From Istiophorus platypterus (lineage: Eukaryota; Chordata; Actinopteri; Istiophoriformes; Istiophoridae): 64,000 nt of DNA. The notes below the pieces were generated by a model. That model searched no databases and had not been told where the DNA came from. It saw only the letters and a program-made list of their open reading frames with translations. The position numbers were made by a program, and so were the translations under genes. How positions within the stretch are numbered: the stretch's first letter is position 1; each line of letters opens with the position of its first letter. Location: positions 905,501 through 969,500 of the forward strand of contig CM029119.1 of NCBI GenBank assembly GCA_016859345.1, written 5' to 3'. This document shows positions 1-12,300 of the stretch, piece by piece.

Positions 1-1315
1 CCCTACACTGTAATGAAGTATGGGGTAAGGGTGGGTGATGTGTCAAAATTCACTCATCTTCTTCCCTTCAAATGGCAACTCATAATATGAACTGAACATG
101 TGTCTTCAAATTATTACACAGTTCCATAATAATTCCATTGGCGATTTATTTACTTGAAAAAAAATCCTCCAATTCTATCACTGATTTTGTTAATTCTGTT
201 TTAGTAATTGTCCAAGCCACAGCCTCTGAACAGAATTTTAATCAAGGGCCAAAACACCGGCAGTCACAACAGGGTAAAGCAGGGCAGATTTAAAATAACT
301 CCTTTCTCAACTAAAGATATTGAATAAGAAGGCATTTAGAGTATTTTATATAACAGATAACATGTGTTAAACACTAACAGTAGCTGTCACTTTATTTGGT
401 AGACCTAGCTAGAACTAATCTGGTCTAGAACCAACATGAAAGCACTTCCATTTCCTATCAGTGAGGGTTCGGTAAGATTAGAAAGACCTCTCAAAATAAT
501 ACAATACAGATCCAGAGAGGCACAACCTACAGCCTACAAATGACCGTAAAGCTTAATCCATATGTCTCTAAATACAGTTTCAACAAATTGGCTAGGTGTA
601 CCTAATAAACTGGAGACTGAGTATATGTCATAGCTGATATTGCAGTTTTCATGTCAAAACAATATTTTGACAGGCAATAAACTGTCTATCAAATCTTTAT
701 GAAACATTATTCATTCTATGTGTATGAAAAATAAAATTATGCTATATAATTATAACTAAACTAGTTCATTAACCATGACGTTATATCCAAAAACAAAAAA
801 GTCATTTTGAAAAAACTTTTTTGCTGAACTCTTGGAGCACTTTCATGTAATTTTATTTATTTATTTATTATGGACTCTTTCATTCATTCATTTATTTTTA
901 CTGAATGCAGAAATTTAAGAGGCTAAATGAAATCTAACTCCGGCATATCAAAGATGTTAATCAAATGTTCCTAGCAACATCAGTATTAAAAAGAGATAAA
1001 AGCTGTGTCATTTTGTCAAATAAAGGAGTCACCAAAATTATAAGGAAATATTCTCTGGGGACCATGATTATCCATTTCATATTTGTCCACAGGCTGTAAA
1101 CATACAGTATCTTGGACAGACTGACAAACTAGCCTTAGGGCCCTCTGTGAACTTAGCATAACTTTCCATAAGGCTAGAAAAAGTTTGGGTGAGCAAAATT
1201 TAGTTCAGCATCTTTTCCCTGGAAGATGAGGCATGTATGCTGCATTCCAAATCTGAAAACTGTAAAGAAATGCATTTTTAAATACAAATCCATCTATTAA
1301 TTTGCCCCATATACT
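1..1315. other. chrm3 3' untranslated / downstream region
   Basis: AT-rich sequence with no coding signal. The lower part probably belongs to the chrm3 3' UTR and the rest is intergenic. Nothing else is recognised. Confidence 0.6.
851..870 (-). promoter_or_regulatory. candidate chrm3 poly(A) signals in a TTTA repeat
   Basis: On the minus strand this run gives overlapping AATAAA hexamers, about 450 bases after the chrm3 stop. It is a plausible cleavage signal but is also just a simple repeat, so this is inference only. Confidence 0.3.
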
Positions 1316-1833
1316 CTACATTGAGTCTTTCTTCCGGAAAGCCACAGCCTTCCTTTGATGAAAATGAGACTTCTTCCTTTGATTCCACTGGCACATCAAA
1401 ATATTCCTGAAAGTTGTACGGAAGGTTTTGTTACACAGGGCATAGCACATAGGGTTTACTGTGCTGTTTACATAACATAACCAGTAGCCCAGTGCCCAAA
1501 GAGTTTCAGGGATACAGTCCTGACAGAAAGTGTTGACCAACACCATGATGTTATATGGCAACCATGTCGTAATGAAGGCAAACAGGATAGCACTAAGTGT
1601 CCGTGCTGCTTTCTTCTCATTTGCCTTTTTTTCATTTTTGCGCTTATTGATCTCTGTCTTGGCCTTAGAGCGAAAGTGTTTGGCCATAGCTGAATCTTTT
1701 AGGGTGATGGCTGCAGGTGACTGGTGGGTAGACGATGAGGTGAGAGGGTTTGATTGTGACTCTATTTGACTTTTGGTGGATGATGATGGCTGTTTATCCC
1801 TGTTCACCTTCATCTTCCCAGATTTCTTAAAAT
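1316..1833 (-). CDS. chrm3: chrm3 exon 5, end of third loop, TM6, TM7 and C-tail
   Basis: The acceptor CTATCTAG is the end of the TATC repeat. The first two bases AT complete a GAT Asp codon with the G from the previous exon. The exon encodes the basic loop end (KHFRSKAKTEINKRK), TM6 with TWLPYN, the extracellular FCQDCIP segment, TM7 NPMCY, helix 8 and a short tail with stop TAG at 1318-1316. An open frame running upstream through the microsatellite (repeating Tyr-Leu-Ser-Ile) is intronic and not receptor coding. Confidence 0.93.
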
Positions 1834-1834
1834 C

Positions 1835-1915
<81 letters not shown>

Positions 1916-4900
1916 CATTATGTATAATTTTATTATATATGTTTCATGCAAACAAGGCATTGTTAGGGAAATATCAAACCTGTTGGAGACCTTAATGGGT
2001 CCAAACCATCAGCTTCCTCCTCTGAGCCTGACTGGTCCCCAGAGGCACCAATTTCATTGTTGTTTAGACTATCACAGCTGCTGTGCTCTGCCTCACTGAC
2101 CATAGTTGTTGTGGTGTTGATGGACCTCAAAGATACATGCTGACCCGGCGTCTGGGATGAAAACCGCAACTGAAAGCACAACGTTCTACACCTCCCTCTG
2201 CATCCTGTTCCAGGTATGCTGGCATTGTCCTTGTTGTTGTTCTCTGAAGCCAACTGATTTAGTTCATAGCTGCTGCATGTTTTGGAGCCCATCTGGTGCA
2301 GCATGGCTGATGAATTATTCTGACAGTTAGTTACACCTTCACCACCAGTTCTGCCATTGCCACTCCCTTCATTCTGAACCTGGCATGGGCTGTTGCTTGA
2401 CCCAGATCCCTTGAGACCTTGTACATCTTTAGCTCGCTTCTCTGTCTCCTGATAGATCTTCCAAAATAGGATTGCCATAATAGTCACTGGCAAGTAGAAT
2501 GCAGCTATTGCAGTGCAGAATGTAATGATGGGCTCAGACAAAAACTGAATGTAGCACTCGTTAGGCTGGACTTTCCGTTCACCCACAATATATTGCCAGA
2601 ACAGGATAGCTGGGGCCCACAGAATGAAAGAGACGGACCAGGCTAATCCAATCATGGTCATGGCCCGCTTGGTTGTACGCTTGGCCCGATAGGTCAAAGG
2701 TCTGGTCACAGAGAAATACCTAAGTAGACACAGAAAAAAAGTAGGCAATGGTATACATATAGAGAACTTGTCAGCGGTGTGCATTCCTGCCACTAAGATT
2801 CAGATATTTTCAGACTCTTCACAAAGGACATTTAATATGTCCTGTTTCCTACTATTATGATATCACATGGAAATGTGTGCTTTTTGTGATTTGGGTACTC
2901 TCATCCTTTCAGTATTAGAATAATACATCCATCAGATAATAGACCTCTACTTAGCAATCAGAATAATCCCTTCTCATGAACTAATCCTCCAATAGATGTC
3001 AGTGTCCAAAAAGTGTTTGTTTTTTTTTTTAATTATGAGACAACTTTAATATATGGGTAGTATCAAAAAACAACATTGTATAGCAGATAGGTTTATCAAC
3101 AAAAAAAAACACAATATATCATGTTCTGCTACCTGTCAAAGCTGATGACGAGCAGGTTCATGACTGAGGCATTACTCGCCACATAATCAATTGCAAGCCA
3201 CAAGTCACAAACCACAGGCCCTAGAGCCCACTGGTCCATGATGATGTAGGTTGTATACAGATTCATTGACAGCGTGCCAATGGTCAGGTCAGCAAATGCA
3301 AGGCTAAGGAGGTAGTAGTTGTTCACTGTCTTCAGTGCCTTATTGATCTTGAATGACACCAACACTAGGATGTTGCCAACGACAGTGACAAGAGAAAGCG
3401 ATCCAGTTAGGAAGACAATTATGATGACCTAAAGATAAAAAGGTCGAAAGAGAAAGAACAAAAGAGGGTACATTTCATTGTGTGATAAAAGTGATACACT
3501 TCCTGTTACAATATTAACATTCAATATTAACATTCAAAACACTCAGCTGGACAAACTTTGGATTTTTGGAAGCTACCTTAAGGGGAACAAATTTCTTGAA
3601 ATTGAAAATGCTATTAAAATTTAAATGCCATTGTACTGGGATGGTAGCATAACTCTCAGAACCTTGTTCAACTCAAACTGAAATCATACTTTGTGAGATA
3701 CCCCGGGGGTAAATTTGGGAAAATGTTCTTTTTGGGATTCAGATAACCGATTCAGTTTCATTCTGGTAGCAATACGAAAGCCCATTTTTGATTAAAAAAA
3801 AAAAAGGCCTTTAGTGATTGCCAGCCTCCAAAGGAGTTAGTTGTTTTTTTTAAAATACAACCATAGGCTGATATAAATTTCAAAAGATCTTAGCATGAAT
3901 TATGAGAAATTAATCCTATATGCCCTGAACAATTAGCAACAGACTACTGCACCACTCATTTGAAAAACATCCTTTTTAGGTTTAGATGAATAGTATGTTC
4001 AATGATTTTATGACTACCTGTTGGGAAGAACTCAAGAAGTAGTTTCAAATGAAGTGCTGTTAAATTAACTTTAGGGTTCTCCCAAGAATCTATTATGGGT
4101 CTTCGTCTGTTTACTGTTTATATAAAAAATATAAATCAAATAATGTCTGTCACTCACACTAAAACTTACATTTTTCATGCTCATGATACCGTCTTTTATG
4201 CTACAGACTAATTTCTTTTTTTTAGCCACTGCAAATCTAAAATTAAACATAAGCTTTTTTTTAAGCTTTTTTTTTAAATCAAAATATATTAATGACTAAA
4301 TTTTAATCTGATTTCCAAAAGTACTCATAAAACACAGAAGAAATTGAGTCATTCATTCATTTAGACAAGTCTCATAGCTTTCCATATGATCAAAATTTAT
4401 CTTGGAGCCCCGATTATATGCAAATGGTTCAAATGATCCATAAATCCCCATGGGCTTTGGAGAAGCCATGTGAAGAATGATGCTGAATGTTTGTCTGACA
4501 GTTGGAATTCCTAAATACTAAATCCATAGAATTTATACAGTAAGACCAAAAAAAAAATACCCTCTCTACACTGTTCTGGAGTGCCTTAAACTGACAGTAT
4601 ACACATGTTTCATGTCAGCATATTCAGGTGATAAAATATAGTAGTAAGTCATATGAGGTATTAATTATAAATGTCAGAAATGTAAAAAAAAAATCTATTA
4701 AACAACAAAGCTGATGTTAATAAGAGTGTAAGAGTGTCAGTTAGTTCAAAGAGTATTATGTTTCGGTAAAATCACAGCTGATTGTTACCTGCCAGATAGT
4801 ATGTCCTCCTAATGGGTCAAAGCCCTCTCCTGGAAGTATTAATGTCCTGTTAACTGTTGAATCAGTGAAGTTTCCTCCTTGATTTGAGACATGTCTGACA

Positions 4901-5380
4901 TTATGTTGCAAGTCACCAGCAATGTCAGATAATATGGTCAACTCGTGGTAAGAACCACCTAAAGATGTGGAGAAACATACATTTAAAAAAAAAAAAAAGC
5001 CACATTTCAAACCATACCTTTCTTAAGATCTTAAGATAATTGTTACAGAGATTTGGAGAGTCTACAGTTACTGTCTCAGAGTATTCCTGAGAATTCCTTA
5101 CAAGTCTACAATCCAAAAGATTTCTACAAATGCAATTTTTTTTTTTTAGCAGATTTAAAGATTTTTACATCTGTATCATGTCAGCTGCCTATTGACTTAA
5201 ATCATAAAAATTTTAACTTTTTTTGTTTTATTGATTGCTTCATTCTCTTTATAGATACTAAATGATGTAGACAGTACCAAAGATGGCTGGCCCAAATTGA
5301 GTGGTATCAGAACGGTCTCTCACATCAGGAGAACTGTTGGTAAGGAAGTGTACAGGGGTAGAGCTGGAGGTGATGTTCAT
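1316..5380 (-). CDS. chrm3: chrm3, muscarinic acetylcholine receptor M3, five coding exons
   Basis: Class A GPCR for acetylcholine, Gq/11-coupled, at the plasma membrane. Coding exons on the minus strand are 5380-5278, 4958-4789, 3428-3133, 2719-1980 and 1833-1316. They total 1,827 nt, or 608 residues plus stop, and all four GT-AG introns agree in phase. The N-terminus carries N-glycosylation sequons (NIT, NSS, NFT, NRT). TM1 starts near residue 92. The orthosteric Asp is D172 in the string AIDYVASNAS, the conserved disulfide Cys is C165, the DRY motif is at 189-191, TM6 has TWLPYN and TM7 has NPMCY. M3 rather than M5 identity rests on DPLGGHTIWQ before TM1 and on third-loop strings CSSYEL and DSLNNN. 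Human M3 has about 590 residues in one coding exon, so the multi-exon layout is unusual. Orthology to chrm3a or chrm3b is not resolved. Confidence 0.95.
1835..1915. repeat. (GATA)n / (TATC)n microsatellite
   Basis: About 20 uninterrupted tetranucleotide units lie inside the 146-bp last chrm3 intron. The minus-strand TATC units abut the acceptor AG and act as its pyrimidine-rich tract. Confidence 0.97.
1980..2719 (-). CDS. chrm3: chrm3 exon 4, TM4-TM5 and most of the third intracellular loop
   Basis: Acceptor CTACTTAG. The exon begins with G completing Arg, then YFSVTRPLTYRAKR. It carries TM4, TM5 and a long Ser/Asn-rich third loop with CSSYEL, DSLNNN and a GSEEEAD acidic patch. It ends in phase 1 (ACA G|GTTTGA). 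Without splicing the frame reads into a stop at 1963, so the following intron is required. Confidence 0.92.
3133..3428 (-). CDS. chrm3: chrm3 exon 3, TM1 to DR of the DRY motif
   Basis: Acceptor TATCTTTAG. The 296-nt exon encodes TM1, TM2 (SLAFADL) and TM3 with the ligand Asp and ASNASVMNLL. It stops two bases into the Arg codon of DRY (GAC AG|G), with donor GTAGCA. Confidence 0.95.
4789..4958 (-). CDS. chrm3: chrm3 exon 2, extracellular N-terminal segment
   Basis: The acceptor TCTTTAG at 4960-4959 enters in phase 1, and the exon ends in phase 0 after TGG CAG with donor GTAACA. It encodes the glycosylated tail, including NFTDS and NRT, and ends with the M3 signature DPLGGHTIWQ directly before TM1. 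Confidence 0.9.
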
Positions 5381-5396
5381 AATGACCAATGGACGT
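5278..5396 (-). CDS. chrm3: chrm3 exon with start codon
   Basis: A pyrimidine-rich acceptor ending TTCTTCCAG precedes a 16-nt leader (5396-5381). The ATG at 5380-5378 opens MNITSSSTPV, an extracellular, N-glycosylated start typical of M3. The exon ends in phase 1 at 5278 with donor GTACTG, and the next exon completes a Gly codon (AIFG|GSYH). The acceptor just upstream of the ATG implies at least one non-coding 5' exon further right. Confidence 0.85.
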
Positions 5397-7079
5397 CTGG
5401 AAGAAAAAGGTGAAAATAGTTATCCAGATGTAAAAATTAATGATTGAGGTGTTTAACCTGTTTAATTCTTTAACATTATTGAAAGATGTTTGGCAAAAAA
5501 AATTCAGTTACTCTAATGATGAATTTACTATTAGTATAGTTTTAAAGAGAACACATGTTACCATCACTTGCAATTTGTGTTTAATTTGAGCAAAAGGCAC
5601 TATAGCCACACACAAATACTGTTTATTTTACCAGCCAGTACAGCCAGTACAGGTTTACCTTGATATCTGATTTCTCATTAGCACCAAGCTACAACTGTTT
5701 GTGTTCATCATCTTGCTTTCTGGGAATTTCTTAGGAAAATATGAAAGTTGTGTTTTTGTGTTGTTTGATGTTAAGCAAAGGTATCTGTTCAGAAGGCTGT
5801 CTCATTCACCTTCATTAAAAATTAAGAACTAAGAAAGTCATTTTAATACACAAAGGTTTAGCTTTCAAAAATTGCAACTCCTCAAAAGGCACAATGTCCT
5901 TAGTTACTATACCTTTTACCAAACTGTGCCAAAGATACCCCAGCTACACCACAGCTTTCTGCAACTTATCTAACCTAACACATCTGTAGTCTTGGTACCA
6001 GAGGAAGCATATTTAAGAGCCAATGAGATGGAGCAAACGGACACAAGACCAATTCAGAGTGCTAATAAAAACATAGCTCACTAATAAAAAAGGTAATCCT
6101 CAGACAGCAGTGGCTCAAGGTAGTCATGGGCCCCTAGACTACATTTTTTGTGCAGCCTTCTACCATATTACTGAAAATGAGAGGACAGAGTAATTCTATG
6201 ATACATATGACAAAACACATGCATTTTCATAGACAACAGATAAATAAACAAACGTACAACTATAACCTGTAATGAAAACACAGAACTGCATTGTAATACA
6301 GACTCAGAACCATGATTCAAAAATTATAAGGAAGGCATAGTAACTTTGTGTATATTAGAAGGTAGTGATGACAGAAATTGCACCAAAGTGATCACTCTAC
6401 CAACTTTCACCAACACACCAACATTTTGGAAAACTCAAACCAAAAAGCATAAAATGAATGATAGACCCACCCTTACCAAATTTCAACTCCAAAATAAAAA
6501 CTGATAAATAAAAAGGGACAAATTACCAGAAAAATCTGAGAGATTATTCAGAGGGTTCGTACATAGCCAACTTGACTGGTTGACATGGATACCAGAAAAA
6601 TACATCAATATGTGCAAAATAAAATTGTGGGACACTAAGGATTGGTAAGAATAGGACTACACAGGTTGTATGATTGTATCATCTGAACTGCTGTTTCCCA
6701 TCAACTTCAACAATACATGTACTGTGTACTGTGACTTTTATAAATCCCCCACAATCTGGTTAGGAGCCCTGCACACATAAAAACTGCCTTAATTGGCAAG
6801 AAGAAATGAATAGTTTTCCAAGGTCAACAATTAAGGTCTTGCCAACATCCGTGGAGGATGTGGACTAAGTGTCTTGACCTTACTGATGCCCCTTTTCCTG
6901 TTTCCAGGCTTATATTGCTGACATTAAGCAGTTTGTTTAAATTGTGGAATCTAGATCCATACCTTCCCCTGTCAACCAAGTGATATCCTAAGGCTCAGTT
7001 AGTTAGTAATGTACATTGGTGTGATATGAATGCATACAGATTGAGAAGAATGAGAGGAGAGGGGAGCTCAATGCATCAA

Positions 7080-7563
7080 GCAGTCTAGGCCTATAGCAGC
7101 GTAACTAGAGGATGGTTCAAGCTGAGCCTGAGCTAGCCCTAAGTATAAGCTTTATCAAAAAGGCCTACTCTTCATCTTACTCTTAAACATAAGAGGGTTT
7201 CTGCCTCCTGGACCCAAACTGGAAGATGGTTCCACAGTACAGGACCCTGATAACTGAAGGCTCTGCCTCCCATTCTACTGGTGGAAACTCTAGGAACCAT
7301 AAGTAGACCTGTGTTCTGGGAATAAAGTGGTTCCTGGGGTAATAATGTACTATGAGCTCTTTAAGATAAGATAGTGCCTGACCATTAAGAGCTTTGTTGG
7401 TGAGGAGGAGATATTAAATTGTATTCTGGAAAAGCAATGCGGAAAAGCTAACAAAGGAGGGATATGATTTCTTTTTCTGGTTCCTGTCAATACTTGCACT
7501 GCAGCATTCTGAACAACTGGAGAGTTTAAAGATTTCTCAGGAGAGCCTGATGATAATGAATAA
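7080..7563 (-). mobile_element. LINE remnant, reverse transcriptase C-terminal region
   Basis: The minus strand translates in broken frames to the 3' end of a fish non-LTR retrotransposon ORF. Recognisable pieces include LPVWVQEAETL and the stretch corresponding to KELIVPYYP. It shares long near-identical strings with 13510-13790, such as gagctctttaagata followed by gcctg. Stops and shifts show it is dead. Confidence 0.6.
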
Positions 7564-7589
7564 CATGCTTCCTTTGGGTTACATAATCA

Positions 7590-8060
7590 GATATCATTAA
7601 CTTAGATGTCATTGCTATGCTGATGATACATAATTGTACCATCATTACAAATCCTTCACCCACCTTCCTCTTCTGCCACTCATTAGCTGCCTTCAAGAAC
7701 ATGCTCAATCTCAACACTTATAAACTAGAACTTGATTTGCTACTGCCCATCTATTGATTTTAGCTGCTCTCAGAATCCATCATCAAATTTATTCTCTTTC
7801 ATTTGAGGAACATCCCCAGACTCTGGCCATTAATTCCTGACTCTGTCACAGTGACATACATCAAAATTTCTCACCTGGATTATTGTAACGGAATCCTAAT
7901 CGGAGAACTCCAATAAAGCCCTGCACAGACATCAATATGTACAGAACTCAGCTGCTAGGGTTATCACACACACAGCATATGCCTACAAAACAGCATCTCC
8001 ACAGGCTCTCATTTAAAATTATCCTCAACGTGGGTACAGCGATAGCTAAACAGTAAGCTG
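7590..8060 (+). mobile_element. LINE remnant, reverse transcriptase core, plus strand
   Basis: Broken plus-strand frames give a YADDT catalytic-loop trace and a later SHLDYCNGIL string matching the SRLDYCN block of fish L2/CR1-like LINE reverse transcriptases. It is inverted relative to the adjacent LINE piece at 7080-7563, so this is a composite of two insertions or an internal inversion. Confidence 0.5.
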
Positions 8061-10838
8061 TAACTGCAGCAATAATCATGCAATTTTTGATTTCCAGCAT
8101 AAGAACCAACCTGCATTTACTTGACAATAACATGAAAGAGCTCAAGGTGGACTGTAATATAAGTGTGGGTGATGAAGAAAACCATCATTGCTGACTGGGT
8201 TACCACTAGTATCAAACCCCAGGAGGGACAATCATAGGCAAGATGAGCCTGAAGATAACAGAGGTGCCGTGCTTTGCTGATCTGAATTTTATAGGTAAAA
8301 TCATTACAGAATGTGTTAACCAGCTAAGTTTGTACTGTACAAAAGCAGGAGTGTATGTCTGTGCAAAGTTTTTTGTATAGGTAGTGTAGTGGTGATAAGT
8401 AATGTAAATCTATTGTAAGAAAAAGTATAGCATTAGCCTACATACACTAAAAGATATTGTAGGATACCTTTTTGAGGCAAAATGCAGGGCTTCAAGGCTA
8501 CCCCCAAAAGATGAACCTCTCAGAGGAAGCAGAAGATAAGATCGGATTTCTGAGAGCTAGAAAATATCAGCAAATAGCACAATGGTATCAACTCTGGCTT
8601 GTTCATAAATCTCACTGAACACAACTGGCAACATTCAGTGGTTGAATGATTGTCATCCTAGTGCTAGTCCCTCCCACTGATTGGTTCAGGTGCTTAAACA
8701 GTTGTGGGGGGGGGGGGGTCACCAAAGATCTTCAAATCCTTATTTCAACATTTGTAATGTTATCAAGACGTTTCAAAGTTGTAAAACTGTTAAGACGCTG
8801 CCAGGATGTGGTGCTAAGAAGGAAATCAAAGAGAGAAGTCTGTACTTAGTTTTATCCCTGTCCACCTGAAACCATCTGAAAGCTGTCAGTAGTAACAATG
8901 AGATCTAGAGGATCTCCTCAGAATTCCAGAATGTTTAGTGCGGGTACTGCTAAATTCAGTAAGTTACTAGTAAATATTTAAGCAAGCATGACAAACGAAG
9001 AAAGCTAAAGTTGGAAAATTACAAAACCAGCAGGAGCAACTGCAATGAGCCACATGCACACACAGTGCATACAAACATGGCGCATAAACAGGAAAAACAT
9101 GATATACCAAGTTCACTAATAGAATTTGGAAGATCACTTTTTAAATAGTTCACAATCAGCAGATGGATTCGTTAGCAGTTTAGATGCTTGAATAACATAT
9201 GTATCAATCCTAATCCTTTATATGGTCTGTTTGCTTTCACACCACAAATGAACAACACCAGAGTCCGTTGGAAGCATACTGACACCCTCTTTGTCACACA
9301 GTCTAGGTCTTTAGCCCACACCAGAACCAAACCAAACAGGTTAAGTGTGGTTATACCCTCAGAGTTGGTTGACCAAACATCTGCATTTGACCCTCTTAGA
9401 TATGAAAAACAGAGGGGAGCTTAGTTCAATACAGTATGTTTTTTGTTTTTTTTTATCGCTGACGTTTTCCCTCTGCTTTCTTTCTTTTTTCCCTTTAATT
9501 TCTTACAGTGGCCGATTTCAGCTTACCACAGCATCATTATTATGGTACCCAGAGTTACACTATAGGGTCTTCCTCAAATCCTTAGTATGAGTCCCACAAT
9601 CCACACTAGCATATTCTCTGCCCATCAGACTGGCTTGCCTCCAGCTAAAACAGATATTTTAATTTAGAAGTACAAAGAACAGGATCCCAGAAGTATTGTT
9701 GAATATTGAATAAAGCAGACAAAAGTGAAAAAAACTAAGGCACTACATCTTCAGTTGAATAGATATGATTATTTTTTTCCTCAAGAACAGACCAACACAT
9801 ATCAACTCTAGGTCTTCAAGAAGACTGCCTTTCACCTAGGATTTTTTTCTCTCATGGTTGTCTGCATCATAAAGATCTCAAAAAACACCAGGGATCTTGT
9901 TTTTTGTATTTCTAAATGAAAATATTTGTTTTAGAAGGAGCCATGCAGTGCTTTTTTAAATCACAAATTATGACAGTGTCTCTTTTCATTTTTACTGCAT
10001 TATTGCACACGAACAACTACAGACAGCTACTGACAAACAAAAAGTGCACTCAAAGCACGATAATAATTTGAAATATTAGTATTGCCTTGAAATACTGGAG
10101 CACCAGGGTGTGTGGTGAAGTGATCCCCACTGCAGCAGAGCTTTTGTCCTCTTTTTTTTTTACTTTCATAATGAAAACTACCCAAACATGGTAAACCTAT
10201 TGGTCCTGAAAATCATCCCTGACTCCATTTTATCAAGTATGTGCATGGTTTCATATGCAGCCAAACCAAGATAACATAGTATTCATGTTAATGGTGCTAG
10301 ATGAAGTGAAAAAATATTCAGGGGGCATAGTTAAATCCTCAGCTCCCACTGCATTGCTGATTCTGGCATAGATTAGCATAGCCTGTAAAGAATTGATGAC
10401 ATTACTAATACAGGCTGTACTAATTAAAGCCAGAACCATCATATTTCCTTAGAAAATGTCTTCTCTCTGATGTACAATGTTGGGGAACATAAAGATTTGT
10501 TAGGTTAGATTTTTACCTGAAATGCTACACTACTACACAAATCAATAAAACACAATAAACATTATAAAGAAAAATCTAAAACACAATAACAAAATCAAAT
10601 CCACATTTAACAAACTTAGTCAATCCCATCGATATTTAAACTGGGTTATCTTTGATGTAATATCTTCGATATAATATTTTTAGTGTATTGAACATATTTC
10701 AAGATTTTTGAAAAAAGCAGAAACTCAGTGGGTAAAAAAGCAAAAGAATCCTCATATCCTTGGAATGACAAGGAAGTGGGATTGATGAATATAACAAGTG
10801 GCATTGGTTGTTAGTTGGTAGTTTAACATCTGAAAACC

Positions 10839-10906
10839 CAAATTAGTGAATTCAAATTCACTAATTCACTAATTCAAATTAGTGAATTCAAATTCATTAA
10901 TTTTAA
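10839..10906. repeat. short inverted/direct AT repeat
   Basis: The unit AATTAGTGAATT and its reverse complement AATTCACTAATT alternate several times and could fold into nested hairpins. Confidence 0.7.
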
Positions 10907-12110
10907 TCATTTCAGTCAATTTCAATCATTAGCCTTCACACAAACAATCAAACTGATGTCAAACTCATGACAGAATTCTGATGAGAAATAACTGGTCCAT
11001 CATCTTAAAGGATTGGTCTCACTTTTTCAGTTCTACATTACAGGGAAAGAGTTATCCAATGCTGTAATTGTTCCTCCTGTCTAAACTGGCTTGTGAAGAG
11101 ATCCTCTCCTAAATCTATTTCAGTGTAAGTGAAGGGAGACAAAAATCCATAGCACTCCTTCAGGGCAAGGTTGCCTTGTAAAGTCCAGCCACAGCTAATA
11201 TGGGGCTTCAGCAGTCTAAGTGTGTTAGCTAACACTATACTGTTTATTAGCATGACAACATGGACTGGGAAAAATAAGGACTTTTTTACTAAAAACACTG
11301 CAAGTTTGGATAACCAAATAGTTTATGTAAATGTTAACAACTAAATTTAAGAATGCATTTTTGCACAGGAAAAGGACTGAAGATTATGTTCCCCATCTCT
11401 TACATAAAAATTGCTTTGGGAAAGGAGATACCTTAGGGCCATTTCGGAAAACAAGGATAATTAGAGGAATCATTTAATATACATATCTATGGGCATTGCG
11501 TGTTGTTTTAAGATAGACTCGAAAAAATGTGTAATGAAAAAAAACATCAAAATAAGGAAACATCCCTACTATGCTGTCAAATACAAGTATTTCTTTCAAG
11601 TTGCTGAATTTGAAAATTTCTGAATACATGAAAAATAAAAGAATACTGTCTTTAACTAAAATTAGTGGATTGTCTCTTTCACACTTACAAGCTATCAAAG
11701 CTGCAGGAGATGCGTTATATTATAAAGCAGATCTTGAGCATAGGAAGCGCTATCACCAGATATTGAAACTTTAAAAATAATTTTGGGGCACTAGTTCACT
11801 TGATTTATCATTTTAAGTGCTGTATGGTATTCCTACAATGTAAGAGGCAATGATTTCAATTTGTGATTCTCCTTAATTAGGCAGCTTGTGACCAGAATAT
11901 ACAGAACAATACTCTGACTACCACAGGAAGAACCTATAAACCTGCCTTGATTTTTTCACCATACAAAATGAGAGATTTAAGTTGAACATCAAGCTTTTAA
12001 GATGTCTAATTGGTAATGGATGTTAAAAACCAGGGTTTCTTTTAAGTTAAATATCTTACTGTATGTATGATAATCTGTGCCCTTGAAAAATTAAAAGAAG
12101 TTGTACTTAC

Positions 12111-12300
12111 GAGTCCACTCTATTTCCCAGTGTTGAGTATCTTTTCCTACTGGGAAGCTCAGCTCTGCTGCAGCATACTTCTCTCCTTTGTGGCTCAGAC
12201 TTCTCAGTTGGTGTGTGACTGGAACTTCCAGCTCCACCTTTGACTACAGCTTTGCTACCATTTGCAGTGGAACCTCTCTGAAACTGATGACAGAGGCGAT
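12111..12300 (-). other. chrm3: candidate non-coding 5' exon of chrm3
   Basis: A minus-strand stretch of higher GC ends at 12111 with the strong donor GACTC|GTAAGTAC. It lies upstream of chrm3 in the right orientation, and the start-codon exon has an upstream acceptor that needs such a donor. The right (5') limit is not visible and is set loosely. Transcript evidence is lacking, so this is a prediction. Confidence 0.35.

Larger units (their letters stand above)
5397..12110. other. inferred chrm3 5' intron, non-coding
   Basis: No coding exon is supported here apart from transposon remnants (LINE pieces at 7.1-8.1 kb). A G homopolymer lies near 8706-8718 and a short hairpin-forming AT repeat near 10839-10906. 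The remainder shows nothing I can name. Confidence 0.5.

Noticed and set aside
1834..1960. Open frame through the GATA repeat giving a Tyr-Leu-Ser-Ile repeat protein fused to the M3 C-terminal part
   Set aside because: It lies between a phase-1 donor and acceptor that restore the M3 frame exactly; the repeat is intronic.
3129..3365. chrm5 instead of chrm3 as identity
   Set aside because: TM segments alone are close, but DPLGGHTIWQ before TM1 and third-loop CSSYEL and DSLNNN strings are M3-type, and the neighbour is RyR2-type rather than RyR3-type.
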